Shown: piece by piece, positions 27,559 through 35,787 of the stretch
How positions within the stretch are numbered: the stretch's first letter is position 1
Layout of the letters: each line of letters begins with the position of its first letter
Source of the DNA: Rhodococcoides kyotonense
GTDB lineage: Bacteria; Actinomycetota; Actinomycetes; Mycobacteriales; Mycobacteriaceae
Reading direction: 5' to 3'
Length of the DNA stretch: 64,000 nt
NCBI RefSeq assembly: GCF_900188125.1
Contig: NZ_FZOW01000006.1
Location: 248,001-312,000, forward strand
Notes under the pieces: generated by a model
Databases searched by the model: none
The model's input: the letters and a program-made list of their open reading frames with translations, nothing else
What the model was told of the DNA's origin: nothing
Position numbers and translations under genes: made by a program

Positions 27559-28749
27559 GTGAGCAGACCAGTCGCGTTCGTCGCGATCACCTACGCGTTC
27601 GCCGTCGCCATGATGGGCACGACGATGCCCACGCCGGTGTATTCGCTGTATCAGGCCGAGTTCGGATTCTCCGTCCTCGTCATCACGGTCATCTTCGCCG
27701 CGTATGCACTGGGCGTGCTCGTCGCGCTGCTGGCGTTCGGCCGGTGGTCCGATTCCCTGGGCCGACGACCGATGCTGCTCGCCGGTATCGCATTCGGCAT
27801 CGGCAGCGCACTGGTGTTCGTGTTCGCAGGCAATCTCGAAGTTCTGTTGATCGGGCGGATGCTGTCCGGCCTGTCGGCCGGCATCTTCGTCGGGACCGCA
27901 ACCGTGACGCTCGTCGAGCTGGTCCCGGACAAGTGGAAGACCAAGGCGCCGTCGATCGCCACGGCCGCCAACATCGGCGGTCTGGGGCTCGGGCCTCTCG
28001 TCGCCGGGCTGTTGGTGCAATACCTCCCCGAGCCGACGCATCTCACGTTCATCGTCCACATCGTGTTGCTGGCGATCGCCGCCGTGGCGGTGTTCCTCGT
28101 GCCCGAGCCGGTAGCCGTCCAGCCAGGAGCACGGCCGCACATGCAGCGGCTGTCGGTTCCCGCGGAGATTCGCGGAACCTTCGTGCGTGCCGCCATCGGA
28201 GGATTCGCCGGTTTCGCCGTTCTCGGCCTCTTCAGCGGTGTCTCACCGGGATTCATGACGACGGTCCTCGGCGTCGACAATCACGCAGTCGGCGGCGCGG
28301 TCGTGTTCGTCATCTTCGCGGCGTCGGCAGCGGCCCAGATCGGGCTACGCGGGCTCGACGCGTCGTTCGCCCAACGTCTGGGATGCCTGATCCTCGTGCT
28401 GGGGTGCGTGGCGCTGGGGCTGTCGCTGCTGCTCGCGTCGTTCCCGCTGCTCGTCGTCGCCGCGGTGGTGTGCGGCGTCGGTCAGGGCATCACCTTCAGC
28501 AAGGGCATGGCCTCGGTGACCGCGGAACTGCCCGCCGGTCGCCGGGCCGAGGTGACGTCGACGTTCTTCGTCGTCCTCTACATCGCGATCTCGGTGCCGG
28601 TGATCGGCGCGGGCGCCGCTGCGAACGCGTGGGGACTCGTCACAGCGGGAGTGGTGTTTTCGACTGCGGTGGCTCTACTCGCCGCGGTGTCGTTCCTTCT
28701 ACTCGTGGTTCGCGGCCGTCAGGACGAGAACGAGTCCGAGAACAGCTGA
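27559..28749 (+). CDS. MFS transporter (drug/proton antiporter type)
   Basis: A 396-residue major facilitator protein with 12 hydrophobic segments. The loop-2 signature is FGRWSDSLGRRPMLLAG and motif C-like residues occur in GGLGLGPLVAGLL. The first half opens with ITYAFAVAMMGTTMPTPVY, typical of actinobacterial drug-efflux or sugar-efflux relatives. Substrate cannot be told. GTG 27,559 follows 46 bp after the preceding gene. The last 31 bp overlap the tiny ORF at 28,719 on the other strand. Confidence 0.85.
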   Translation: MSRPVAFVAITYAFAVAMMGTTMPTPVYSLYQAEFGFSVLVITVIFAAYALGVLVALLAFGRWSDSLGRRPMLLAGIAFGIGSALVFVFAGNLEVLLIGRMLSGLSAGIFVGTATVTLVELVPDKWKTKAPSIATAANIGGLGLGPLVAGLLVQYLPEPTHLTFIVHIVLLAIAAVAVFLVPEPVAVQPGARPHMQRLSVPAEIRGTFVRAAIGGFAGFAVLGLFSGVSPGFMTTVLGVDNHAVGGAVVFVIFAASAAAQIGLRGLDASFAQRLGCLILVLGCVALGLSLLLASFPLLVVAAVVCGVGQGITFSKGMASVTAELPAGRRAEVTSTFFVVLYIAISVPVIGAGAAANAWGLVTAGVVFSTAVALLAAVSFLLLVVRGRQDENESENS

Positions 28750-28793
28750 TAGAAATAGCCCGCGATCGTGTACAGCAAGTCGATGAAATCCAT
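28719..28793 (-). CDS. Possible 24-residue hydrophobic peptide
   Basis: A 25-codon frame starting ATG at 28,793 with the strong ribosome-binding sequence AGAAGGA ending 1-2 nt before the ATG spacer, and ending TGA at 28,719. The product begins MDFIDLLYTIAGYFYQLF and ends in a Ser/Asp/Phe-rich tail. It is hydrophobic and amphipathic, long enough for one membrane helix. It starts 21 bp after the stop of the Tat-exported protein on the same strand, so the two could be one transcript. Nothing like it is recognised. Confidence 0.45.
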   Translation of the reverse strand: MDFIDLLYTIAGYFYQLFSDSFSS

Positions 28794-28814
28794 GTCCTTC
28801 TTCTTTCGCGTAGT

Positions 28815-29534
28815 TCAGGCCAACGACCATTGGCCGTAATCGGGCTTCAGAATCACATTGATGTCGACGCCGATTCCATCGACCTTGTCCTTGTCGATTC
28901 GGATCTGATGCAGGTGCGCTTTCGGGTGACGGAACCCCTTCGGAGTTCCCCAGTTGTGCTGCCAGTACCACTGACCCAGATTGGCGATCGACGCCAATTC
29001 GATCGTCGGTGAGTTCGCGTAGATTCCGGTGTTCTCGGGGCCGACGACCGATTGCCAGCCGAGAATGTACGGCGCGATCATCGTCGCGAACTCGACGGCC
29101 GTCGGATTGTCGTCGATCGAGGCGTAGATGGGCCGGTTCTCGGGACCGCCTGCCGCGCGGTGCAATTCGAGCCCGCGGTTCGCATGCTTGACGCCTGCGG
29201 CATATCCGCCGCGCCAATCCGACGTCGTGCCTTTGCCGAATTGATAATTCGACACGACCTCCAGTCCGGCCTCGGTCAACGCGTCGGCCTCGTCGCGCTT
29301 CATCGGTTTGCCGAGCATCCATTCGGCACCGGGACGGCGATCGGACACGTAGCGGACGGCGCCGAGATGGCCCGCTGCCTTGATGGATTCCGGCGACGGC
29401 ACACCCGCCGCATAGTCGATCAGTGTTCCCAGCCCGTCGGCGTGCGCGGACTGCGCGCCGACGGCGGCCAGCCCGACTGCTGCAGCCGACCCCACGGCTG
29501 CGTATTTGAACAGATCGCGTCGCGATACGTGCAC
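28815..29534 (-). CDS. Tat-exported DUF1906 glycoside-hydrolase-like protein (Rv2525c homologue)
   Basis: A 239-residue protein with a twin-arginine signal (SRRDLFKYAAVGSAAAVGLA) and a mature TIM-barrel-like DUF1906 domain. LGTLIDYAAGVPSPESI, GAVRYVSDRRPGAEWMLGKP, GPENRPIYASIDDNPT and WQHNWGTPKGF match M. tuberculosis Rv2525c, a Tat substrate affecting cell-wall integrity and beta-lactam sensitivity, structurally similar to glycoside hydrolases. GTG 29,534 follows a GGGGG ribosome site and puts the twin Arg near the N terminus. Not linked to the Rv1157-Rv1202 block in mycobacteria. Confidence 0.88.
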   Translation of the reverse strand: MHVSRRDLFKYAAVGSAAAVGLAAVGAQSAHADGLGTLIDYAAGVPSPESIKAAGHLGAVRYVSDRRPGAEWMLGKPMKRDEADALTEAGLEVVSNYQFGKGTTSDWRGGYAAGVKHANRGLELHRAAGGPENRPIYASIDDNPTAVEFATMIAPYILGWQSVVGPENTGIYANSPTIELASIANLGQWYWQHNWGTPKGFRHPKAHLHQIRIDKDKVDGIGVDINVILKPDYGQWSLA

Positions 29535-29737
29535 GGTTCGCCCCCAAATTCGGTGTCTCACGGCGTGTCGTCGACCCGCAGGGCATCGACGCTGTTATTT
29601 TCTACAGTTTGCGTATTTCACCACATTCACTTCCGTACCGCCAGCCACCCTGCTCTCGCCTGCATCATCTGCCCCTTCCGCAGTTTCCCTTACTGTGGAG
29701 ACCAACCGGTTCTGCAGCAGAGAAGGAGAGAAAACAC

Positions 29738-30316
29738 ATGGGCGTCACCCTTGCCAAGGGCGGAAATGTCTCGCTGACGAAGGAAGCACCGAACCTCACC
29801 GCGGTCTCGATCGGACTGGGCTGGGATGTCCGCAACACGACCGGGGGCGACTTCGACCTCGATGCCAGCGCCATCGGTCTGAACACGAACAAGAAGTCGC
29901 TGAACGATCTGTTCTTCGTCTTTTACAACAACCTCCGCTCGCCCGACGGCGCCATCGAGCACACCGGTGACAACCAGACGGGGGAAGGCGAGGGCGACGA
30001 CGAGAGCATCGACATCGATCTCACCGCGTTGTCCCCAGAGATCGAATCGATCGTCTTTCCCGTGTCGATCCACGACGCCGACGCCCTCGGGCAGAACTTC
30101 GGCCAGGTGGTCAACGCCTTCATCCGCGTCGTCGACAAGGCCGACAACCGCGAGCTGGCTCGCTTCGACCTCAGCGAAGACGCCTCGACCGAAACCGCGA
30201 TGGTGTTCGGCGAGCTGTACCGACGCGGGCAGGAATGGAAGTTCCGCGCAATCGGTCAGGGATATGCGTCGGGGCTGGAAGGAATCGTCCGCGACTACGG
30301 CATCAACGTCGGCTGA
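29738..30316 (+). CDS. TerD-family stress/calcium-binding protein
   Basis: A 192-residue TerD domain protein. It begins MGVTLAKGGNVSLTKEAPNL and shows the calcium-coordinating acidic motif GDFDLDASAIGL and the second DDESIDIDLTAL, as well as FVFYNN. TerD proteins bind Ca2+ and are tied to tellurite resistance, phage and oxidative stress. An ideal ribosome site (AGAAGGAGAG) precedes the ATG. It stands alone here, without terA, terB or terC. Confidence 0.92.
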   Translation: MGVTLAKGGNVSLTKEAPNLTAVSIGLGWDVRNTTGGDFDLDASAIGLNTNKKSLNDLFFVFYNNLRSPDGAIEHTGDNQTGEGEGDDESIDIDLTALSPEIESIVFPVSIHDADALGQNFGQVVNAFIRVVDKADNRELARFDLSEDASTETAMVFGELYRRGQEWKFRAIGQGYASGLEGIVRDYGINVG

Positions 30317-30424
30317 CTCATATCGATTGAATAACCGAAGACTCCTGGACTTGAGAATGAAGGATGCCGTGTGGTCGGATTTGTCCATTCGCAACATCCG
30401 TCTCATGAGTCACAGGAGTCACAT

Positions 30425-31240
30425 ATGTCTCGTCGGTTCAGCCGCGTAGCGGGAACAGTCGCGTTGTCCTGCGCAGCTCTGCTCGCTCTACCGGCGACCG
30501 CGGCAGCGGATCCTGCACCCTCCGATCCGCTGTCGCAGGCGTTGACGACGTTGCAGAGTCAGGGCGCCGCGGCGGCCGATCCAGCCCTGGCCGCCGCCAC
30601 CGCCATCGCCGACTCTCGCACCGACGTGGCGGAGACGACGGACTCCAACCCGTTGGCCGCACTCGATGCCGCCAACGAGATTCTCACCGGACTCGGCATC
30701 ACTCCGTTCTTCTACCCGACGGCGTCGATCAACTGCGCTGCCGTCCCGGGTCTGCCCCTCGACATCGCTCCCGCTGTCGCGGGCGCAGCCGGTGGACCGT
30801 GGCCGAACATCGGACTGCCTGCCATTCCGTTGCTTCCGCAACTCCCCGCGCTGAACGCCGTCGAGAAGGGCGAGACGATGTTCGCATTCGTCCCGGCGGG
30901 CATCGTCGACGACTCGGGTGACAAGACAGGCATGCAGGTCGCCTGGTTCAACGTCAACACCTTGAAGGGCGGATTCGCCGACATGGGCGGCGCGACAACC
31001 ACTCTCGTCGAGTCGATCCTCGCCAACGCGAACCTCGACCCGATCACCACCGAGATCGCCCGTGGCGCACTGACCAACTTCGTCGCCGGACTCCCCGCGG
31101 CAGGAGCTCGCCTGGCTCCCGTCGAAACCGGTTCGGGCACAGTGCTTGCCGCCGTGTTCGGCAACGTCACACACAACACCCCGACCGGTGAGAAGAGCTG
31201 CTTCTTCTTCCCGACCGTTGGCCTGATCGACGTCGCCTGA
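30425..31240 (+). CDS. Exported protein, paralogue of the gene at 26,706
   Basis: A 271-residue secreted protein with a Sec signal (VALSCAALLALPATAAA) and a mature domain rich in Ala/Pro. Residues such as FFYPTASINCAAVPG and the ending KSCFFFPTVGLIDVA parallel the GKGCISD and TCSFLPTIGTFVVA positions of the protein at 26,706, so the two are likely duplicates sharing a disulfide and C-terminal fold. No enzymatic motif. The 108-bp upstream gap holds an 8-bp inverted pair GACTCCTG/CAGGAGTC at 30,340 and 30,413, meaning unknown. Confidence 0.75.
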   Translation: MSRRFSRVAGTVALSCAALLALPATAAADPAPSDPLSQALTTLQSQGAAAADPALAAATAIADSRTDVAETTDSNPLAALDAANEILTGLGITPFFYPTASINCAAVPGLPLDIAPAVAGAAGGPWPNIGLPAIPLLPQLPALNAVEKGETMFAFVPAGIVDDSGDKTGMQVAWFNVNTLKGGFADMGGATTTLVESILANANLDPITTEIARGALTNFVAGLPAAGARLAPVETGSGTVLAAVFGNVTHNTPTGEKSCFFFPTVGLIDVA

Positions 31241-31244
31241 CGCG

Positions 31245-32249
31245 TCAGAGCCTGCCGACAGTCCGCAGACCCGCCACCGTGGCATCGAACGTCTCACGGG
31301 AGAGCCGATACCGCACTCCCAGTTCGGCTTCGGTGGCGGAGTCGTCGGACGGCGGCATCTGCGTGTAGTACTGCATCGCGGCGTCGGAGATCGGCGAGCG
31401 GCTCACCGGAGTCTCGAACGGTACCAACACATCCAACGCATCGGCAGCCTTGCCGACGACGCGCAGCGCCGCGTCGGGAACCGGGACGGGCACGACGGTG
31501 ATGCCCGCGACGTCGCGCAGAATTTTCGCGATGGAGTCCACGGGTAACCAGGTACCCCCGACCATGTACCGCCGAGGACCACGTCCCGGCTCGAGCACCG
31601 CCGCATGTATCGCCGCGAGGTCGCGCACATCGACGACCGTCCACGCCGCACTGCGCCCGGGCAACACGCGCATCCGAAGCGCTGCTTCGACGCCGTCCGC
31701 CGCCTCACCGAACCGATCGCCTGCGGGCGGACCGAGAACCATCCCCGGATACGTGATGACGACGGGCGCTCCCCCGTCCTGCATTCCGCGAGTGTAGATG
31801 TCCACCTGCGCTTTCGAGCGGCCGTATGCGTCCGTTCCCCCGACGACCGGCAGTTCGGCATGCAGCATGTCCAGGTCGGGACGGAACAGCGCCGTGAAAC
31901 TCGAGACGTGGACGATGGGATCCAGCCCCAGCGACGCCGCCCCACCCAACACGTTCTCTGCACCGGTGAGGTTGGTCGTGAGCATCTCCTCGGCGCGTCG
32001 GGGATCGGTTGCGACGACGGCCGCGCAATGCACCACGCTGTCGCATCCGTCGAGCGCCCGGAGAACGGAGTCGCGGTCGGTGATGTCGCCGAGCCAGATG
32101 TCGTCGGTGTCGAGTCCGATGCACGCGGCGCTCGTCTCCAGTCCGGCGGGATTGCGGACGAGATACCGCACATCGTGTCCGGCGTCGACGATCGCCCGTG
32201 CCGTCCACGCGCCGACGAATCCGGTTGCGCCCGTGACGAGAACGCGCAT
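31245..32249 (-). CDS. Extended SDR NAD-dependent epimerase/dehydratase
   Basis: A 334-residue extended short-chain dehydrogenase. The nucleotide-binding motif is VTGATGFVGAWTARA (residues 5-19); the active-site Tyr-x3-Lys is in DAYGRSKAQ and the Ser in VHVSSFTAL. Relatives include sterol/ flavonol-type reductases and mycobacterial NAD-dependent epimerases linked to lipids. The start overlaps the stop of the upstream WS/DGAT gene by one base (TGATG), so the enzyme is probably made with it and acts on lipid metabolism. Confidence 0.85.
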   Translation of the reverse strand: MRVLVTGATGFVGAWTARAIVDAGHDVRYLVRNPAGLETSAACIGLDTDDIWLGDITDRDSVLRALDGCDSVVHCAAVVATDPRRAEEMLTTNLTGAENVLGGAASLGLDPIVHVSSFTALFRPDLDMLHAELPVVGGTDAYGRSKAQVDIYTRGMQDGGAPVVITYPGMVLGPPAGDRFGEAADGVEAALRMRVLPGRSAAWTVVDVRDLAAIHAAVLEPGRGPRRYMVGGTWLPVDSIAKILRDVAGITVVPVPVPDAALRVVGKAADALDVLVPFETPVSRSPISDAAMQYYTQMPPSDDSATEAELGVRYRLSRETFDATVAGLRTVGRL

Positions 32250-33643
32250 CAGCCCTCCCCCACCCGAGTGTGTGCCGCGTCGAGAAGCTCGTCCAGTGCA
32301 GTGGACATGGCGTCGGCCAGTTTCTGTAGATCCGGCGCCTGCTCACGGCAGGCGATGATGCCGACGTCGAGGCGCCCGTCGCCGGACATCACGGTGATGT
32401 TCAAGCCCGCGCCGTGCATGATCGGCCCGAGCGGGAACAATCCGGTCACCTTCGCTCCCAGGAAGTACAGCGGGACCGGTGGGCCGGGAACATTCGAAAT
32501 CACGAGATTGTGCACGACGGGATGGCGCTCGGCCAGATCCAACGCGGCGTACGCGCGCATCGCGATGGCAAACGTGGCGGGAGAGGCGAACTGGGCCCAA
32601 TCCTGCAGCAGCGACGCCCCGATCTCTCTGTTGTGATCCTTGCCGACCTCGTGACTCTTCGAGATGACGCGGAGTCGCTCGGCCGGATCCGCGATGTCGG
32701 TGGCGAGCGAGGCGAACATCGCCGACACCTGGTTGGTACCGGGCCTGCTGCTCTTCTCGTGCACCGATACGGGTACGACGCCGATCAACGAGTCCTCCGG
32801 TAACCCGCCCATGCCGTCGAGATAGATTCGCAATCCGCCCGCGCACATGGCGAGTACGACGTCGTTGACCTTCGCACCGAAGGCGTTCTTGACCTTCTTC
32901 ACGTCACTCAGACGCAGGCTGGCGAACGCAACGGTTCTGTGCTCGGTCAGTGTGCCGTTGAACGTCGTCCGCGGGGCCGTGAACGGCGACGGCATCGCCT
33001 CGCCCCGACGGGAACGCCCGATCCAGCCCGTCAGGATTCGAGTGGTTGCAGGCATGATCGTCGCCATGTGCAGCGGACGCGTCGCGAACGAGAAGAGCCC
33101 TGCCACAGCAAGATCGAATCGACGCGCAGATCCGACCCCGGTCACCGGCGTCGGCGCAGGTGCGTCACGCTCCAGGCTGCACAGCTGGGAAATGATGTTG
33201 GCTCCGGAGACGCCGTCGACGGTGGAGTGATGCATCTTCAGGAAGACGACCATCCGGCCGTCCGGCGTACCGTCGAGCGCCCAGAGTTCCCACAGCGGCC
33301 GCGTCCGATCGAGCTCCTGCGCCGCGAGATACGCACACACGGAAGCGATTTCACCGCTTCCGCCCGGCTTCGGGAGCGTCATGTGATGGAAATGTCGGTC
33401 GATGTCGAACTCGCTGTCCTCGATCCATGCAGGATGGTCGAGGTTGAACACGCTGTCGTACAACTTCTTCCGCAGCGTGGGAATGGCACGGATCCGCGTC
33501 GACAATTCACGCTTCAGCGAATCGGCGTCGTAGCGGACGTCGTCACCCGCGGGTTCGAGTTCGACGATCGCGCACACGTTCAGAGGCTGAGTCGACGTCT
33601 CCAAGTACAGGAAGCTCGCATCGAGTCCGCTCAACCGCTCCAT
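32249..33643 (-). CDS. Wax ester synthase/acyl-CoA:diacylglycerol acyltransferase
   Basis: A 464-residue WS/DGAT that esterifies fatty alcohol or diacylglycerol with acyl-CoA, giving storage wax esters or triacylglycerol. It starts MERLSGLDASFLYLE and has the catalytic HHSTVDG (His138-His139, Asp143), WELWALDGTPDGRM, the NDVVLA motif (KVNDVVLAMCAGGLR) and NLVISNVPGPPVPLYF. Rhodococci carry many copies of this family. A -10-like TAGCAT lies 7 nt before the ATG, suggesting a leaderless mRNA. Co-transcribed with the SDR. Confidence 0.92.
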   Translation of the reverse strand: MERLSGLDASFLYLETSTQPLNVCAIVELEPAGDDVRYDADSLKRELSTRIRAIPTLRKKLYDSVFNLDHPAWIEDSEFDIDRHFHHMTLPKPGGSGEIASVCAYLAAQELDRTRPLWELWALDGTPDGRMVVFLKMHHSTVDGVSGANIISQLCSLERDAPAPTPVTGVGSARRFDLAVAGLFSFATRPLHMATIMPATTRILTGWIGRSRRGEAMPSPFTAPRTTFNGTLTEHRTVAFASLRLSDVKKVKNAFGAKVNDVVLAMCAGGLRIYLDGMGGLPEDSLIGVVPVSVHEKSSRPGTNQVSAMFASLATDIADPAERLRVISKSHEVGKDHNREIGASLLQDWAQFASPATFAIAMRAYAALDLAERHPVVHNLVISNVPGPPVPLYFLGAKVTGLFPLGPIMHGAGLNITVMSGDGRLDVGIIACREQAPDLQKLADAMSTALDELLDAAHTRVGEG

Positions 33644-33701
33644 CGCACCAATGCTAGAACCTGTTCCATTTATCCGTCGAGAATTCGGCTATCCTGAACC
33701 G
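33644..33701. promoter_or_regulatory. Compact divergent promoter between two WS/DGAT-type genes
   Basis: Only 58 bp separate the two start codons. On the plus strand TATCCT (33,690-33,695) ends 6 nt before the ATG; on the minus strand TAGCAT (33,651-33,656) ends 7 nt before the other ATG. Both spacings put +1 at or next to the start codon, as in leaderless actinobacterial mRNAs. No convincing -35 boxes are visible; a GAAC-CT-GTTC dyad overlaps the minus-strand side. Confidence 0.45.
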
Positions 33702-35006
33702 ATGCGTGGACGTCTGCACCCCACCGACGCCCAGACCTACTGGATGTCCTCCGCCATCCCCAACGACCAGTTCGCTCTGTTCTGCTTCGAGTCCTCCTGC
33801 TCGGCGGAGGACGTTGCCGCGGATCTACTCGATGCTGCTCGCGACATCGACGAACTGGGAGTGCGCATCGAGGATTCGCGCATCGGATACCCGCGCACCG
33901 TCGCATCGCCGGTCAGCCCGGATCATGTCGTCGGTCACGGATCTCCCGGCGAGTGGAGGTCATGCCTGTCCACAGTGTCCACACTGTTCACACACCAGGT
34001 CGATGCCCACGAAACGCTGTGGCGCATACACCTTTTCGACCGGGTGACGAACGCTCCTCGATGCGGCGGACCTGCCCTCGTCGTCGTACTGCAGTTCTCG
34101 CACGCCCTCGGCGACGGACGGGTCGTCTCCGCTCTTGCCCGAAAAATCCTCGGGGACCGCGAGCAACGTGCCCTCTCGGTGCCTCCGCGTCGGCGACTGA
34201 ATCCGGCAGAGTTCGTGACGCGAGCGAATCGAGCACGGCAGTCCGAACGTCTCCTGCGCGAGGACACCGCCGCAGGCCGGGTTCCACCGCAGGCACCCGG
34301 CCGACCGAGAACGCGTGTCAACAGCGCACCGACGGGTGCGACCTCGGTCAGAACCGTCGTTCGTGATCGGACCGAATTCGCGCGCGGTGCGACGACGGTG
34401 ACCGTCGGGGCGCTGACGGCCGTGTCCGTTGCCCTGTCTCGCTATCTTGCGCTGCACGGCGACGCGATCCCGTCGGAACTCGGCGCCGAAGTGACGATGG
34501 GCAAGTCGGGTGATCGACACGCGCGCAACCACTTTCGCAATGCCGGCGTGGACCTGTTCCCGGATATCGACGACCTCCGCGAGCGGGCTGCGCGCATCGC
34601 CGCATCCCTCGACGCACGCCGTCTACGCGCCGACCATCCCGCGATGGAAGCGCAGTCGCGAGCGGCCGAGATGGTGCCTGCCGTTCTTCTGCGTTGGGGC
34701 ATCCACCAATTCGACGCCACCGCGGTGCCCGAGTCGGTCACCGGCAACACCGTCGTCTCGTCCGTCGCGCGAGGCCCGGCCGACCTGACACTCGGCGGTG
34801 GACCCGTGCGTTTCACGGCAGGCTTTCCTGCGCTGTCACCCGTCATGGGCCTGACCCATGGCGTCCACGGCATCGGCGACGTCGTGACCATCGGCATCAC
34901 GTCGTCGAACTCCGCGGTACCCGACCCGGACGTCTACGAGCAGCTGATGCACGAGGCCGTCGACGACGTCTCCCGCGCCCTGCACAGGACAGCTCGCTCC
35001 GGTTAG
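33702..35006 (+). CDS. WS/DGAT-like acyltransferase with altered active site
   Basis: A 434-residue protein of the condensation/WS-DGAT fold, recognised by QFSHALGDGR at residues 131-140, where the family has HHxxxDG: the second His (134) and Asp (138) stay but the first His is Ser133. The C-terminal half has VTVGALTAVSVALSRYL and NTVVSSVARGPADL, which mirror NDVVLA and the N-x-x-x-S-N-V region. It is divergent from a canonical family member with 58 bp between starts. It may be an active but divergent acyltransferase or a non-catalytic partner. Confidence 0.7.
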   Translation: MRGRLHPTDAQTYWMSSAIPNDQFALFCFESSCSAEDVAADLLDAARDIDELGVRIEDSRIGYPRTVASPVSPDHVVGHGSPGEWRSCLSTVSTLFTHQVDAHETLWRIHLFDRVTNAPRCGGPALVVVLQFSHALGDGRVVSALARKILGDREQRALSVPPRRRLNPAEFVTRANRARQSERLLREDTAAGRVPPQAPGRPRTRVNSAPTGATSVRTVVRDRTEFARGATTVTVGALTAVSVALSRYLALHGDAIPSELGAEVTMGKSGDRHARNHFRNAGVDLFPDIDDLRERAARIAASLDARRLRADHPAMEAQSRAAEMVPAVLLRWGIHQFDATAVPESVTGNTVVSSVARGPADLTLGGGPVRFTAGFPALSPVMGLTHGVHGIGDVVTIGITSSNSAVPDPDVYEQLMHEAVDDVSRALHRTARSG

Positions 35007-35093
35007 CTGTCCCCTGCCCGTTCGGGCTGTTTCCGGCGAGCGGGTGCCGGGAAACGGCGTCGGCGGCGCGGCTTCGTTCGTAGCTTTGCCGCC

Positions 35094-35723
35094 ATGACAA
35101 CCTCCGAAGCAGCTACTGCAGACTCCGTCGTACTCGCCGATCTCGAGCCACCCGTAGCCGATCCCGCGCTGATCGGCGTTCCCACGTTCCTGGTGGGTTC
35201 GATCGCTCTGGGACTGGTACTGACCGGCTACGTTCCCGCCGCGGCGACGGGCGCGTCGATCCCGATCATTCTGGCGGCTACGGGAATCGGACAACTCGTC
35301 GCCGCGGTGTGGGCGGCCAGCCGAGACCAGAACGCCGTCGCGAGCGTGTTCGGAATCTTCACCGGATTCTGGCTCAGCTACGCGGTTCTGGTTCTCGGCC
35401 TGACGAACGACTGGTTCGGCATCACCGCCGACGACGCCGTCGGCACGCAGAAGCTGTTCCTGCTGACGTGGCTGGCCGTGATCGTGCTGTTGACGGTCGC
35501 CAGCGTGCGGCTGCCGTTCGCGTTCACGCTGCTGTTCGCACTGATCGATGCGGCGCTGCTGTTCGTGTTCCTCGGTACCGCGAATGCGAGTACGTCGCTG
35601 ACAGCGGTCGGCGGATATCTGGTGTTCTCGTTCGTCGTCGTCGGCGCTTATCTGTTCCTCGATTCGATGAGTCGCGCGACCGGTGGGCGTGGGCTGCCCC
35701 TCGGCCGGGCGGTTCTGCGCTAG
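35094..35723 (+). CDS. AceP/SatP-type acetate transporter (GPR1/FUN34/YaaH family)
   Basis: A 209-residue inner-membrane protein with six hydrophobic helices, fitting the acetate uptake family. The N-terminal family segment appears as DPALIGVPTFLVGSIALGLV (a variant of NPAPLGL), and later GIGQLVAAVWAASRDQNAV and FGIFTGFWLSYAVLVL correspond to the conserved GG-x-Q-x2-G and FG-x-YGxFW regions. Substrate likely acetate or succinate. Between lipid genes and a hydrolase; single-gene unit as far as seen. Confidence 0.82.
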   Translation: MTTSEAATADSVVLADLEPPVADPALIGVPTFLVGSIALGLVLTGYVPAAATGASIPIILAATGIGQLVAAVWAASRDQNAVASVFGIFTGFWLSYAVLVLGLTNDWFGITADDAVGTQKLFLLTWLAVIVLLTVASVRLPFAFTLLFALIDAALLFVFLGTANASTSLTAVGGYLVFSFVVVGAYLFLDSMSRATGGRGLPLGRAVLR

Positions 35724-35787
35724 TTGCCAGGCTTTTCTCAGAGTTGTTCGGGTACGGGTCTCAGACTCGTCGACCACGATCGAGCCC

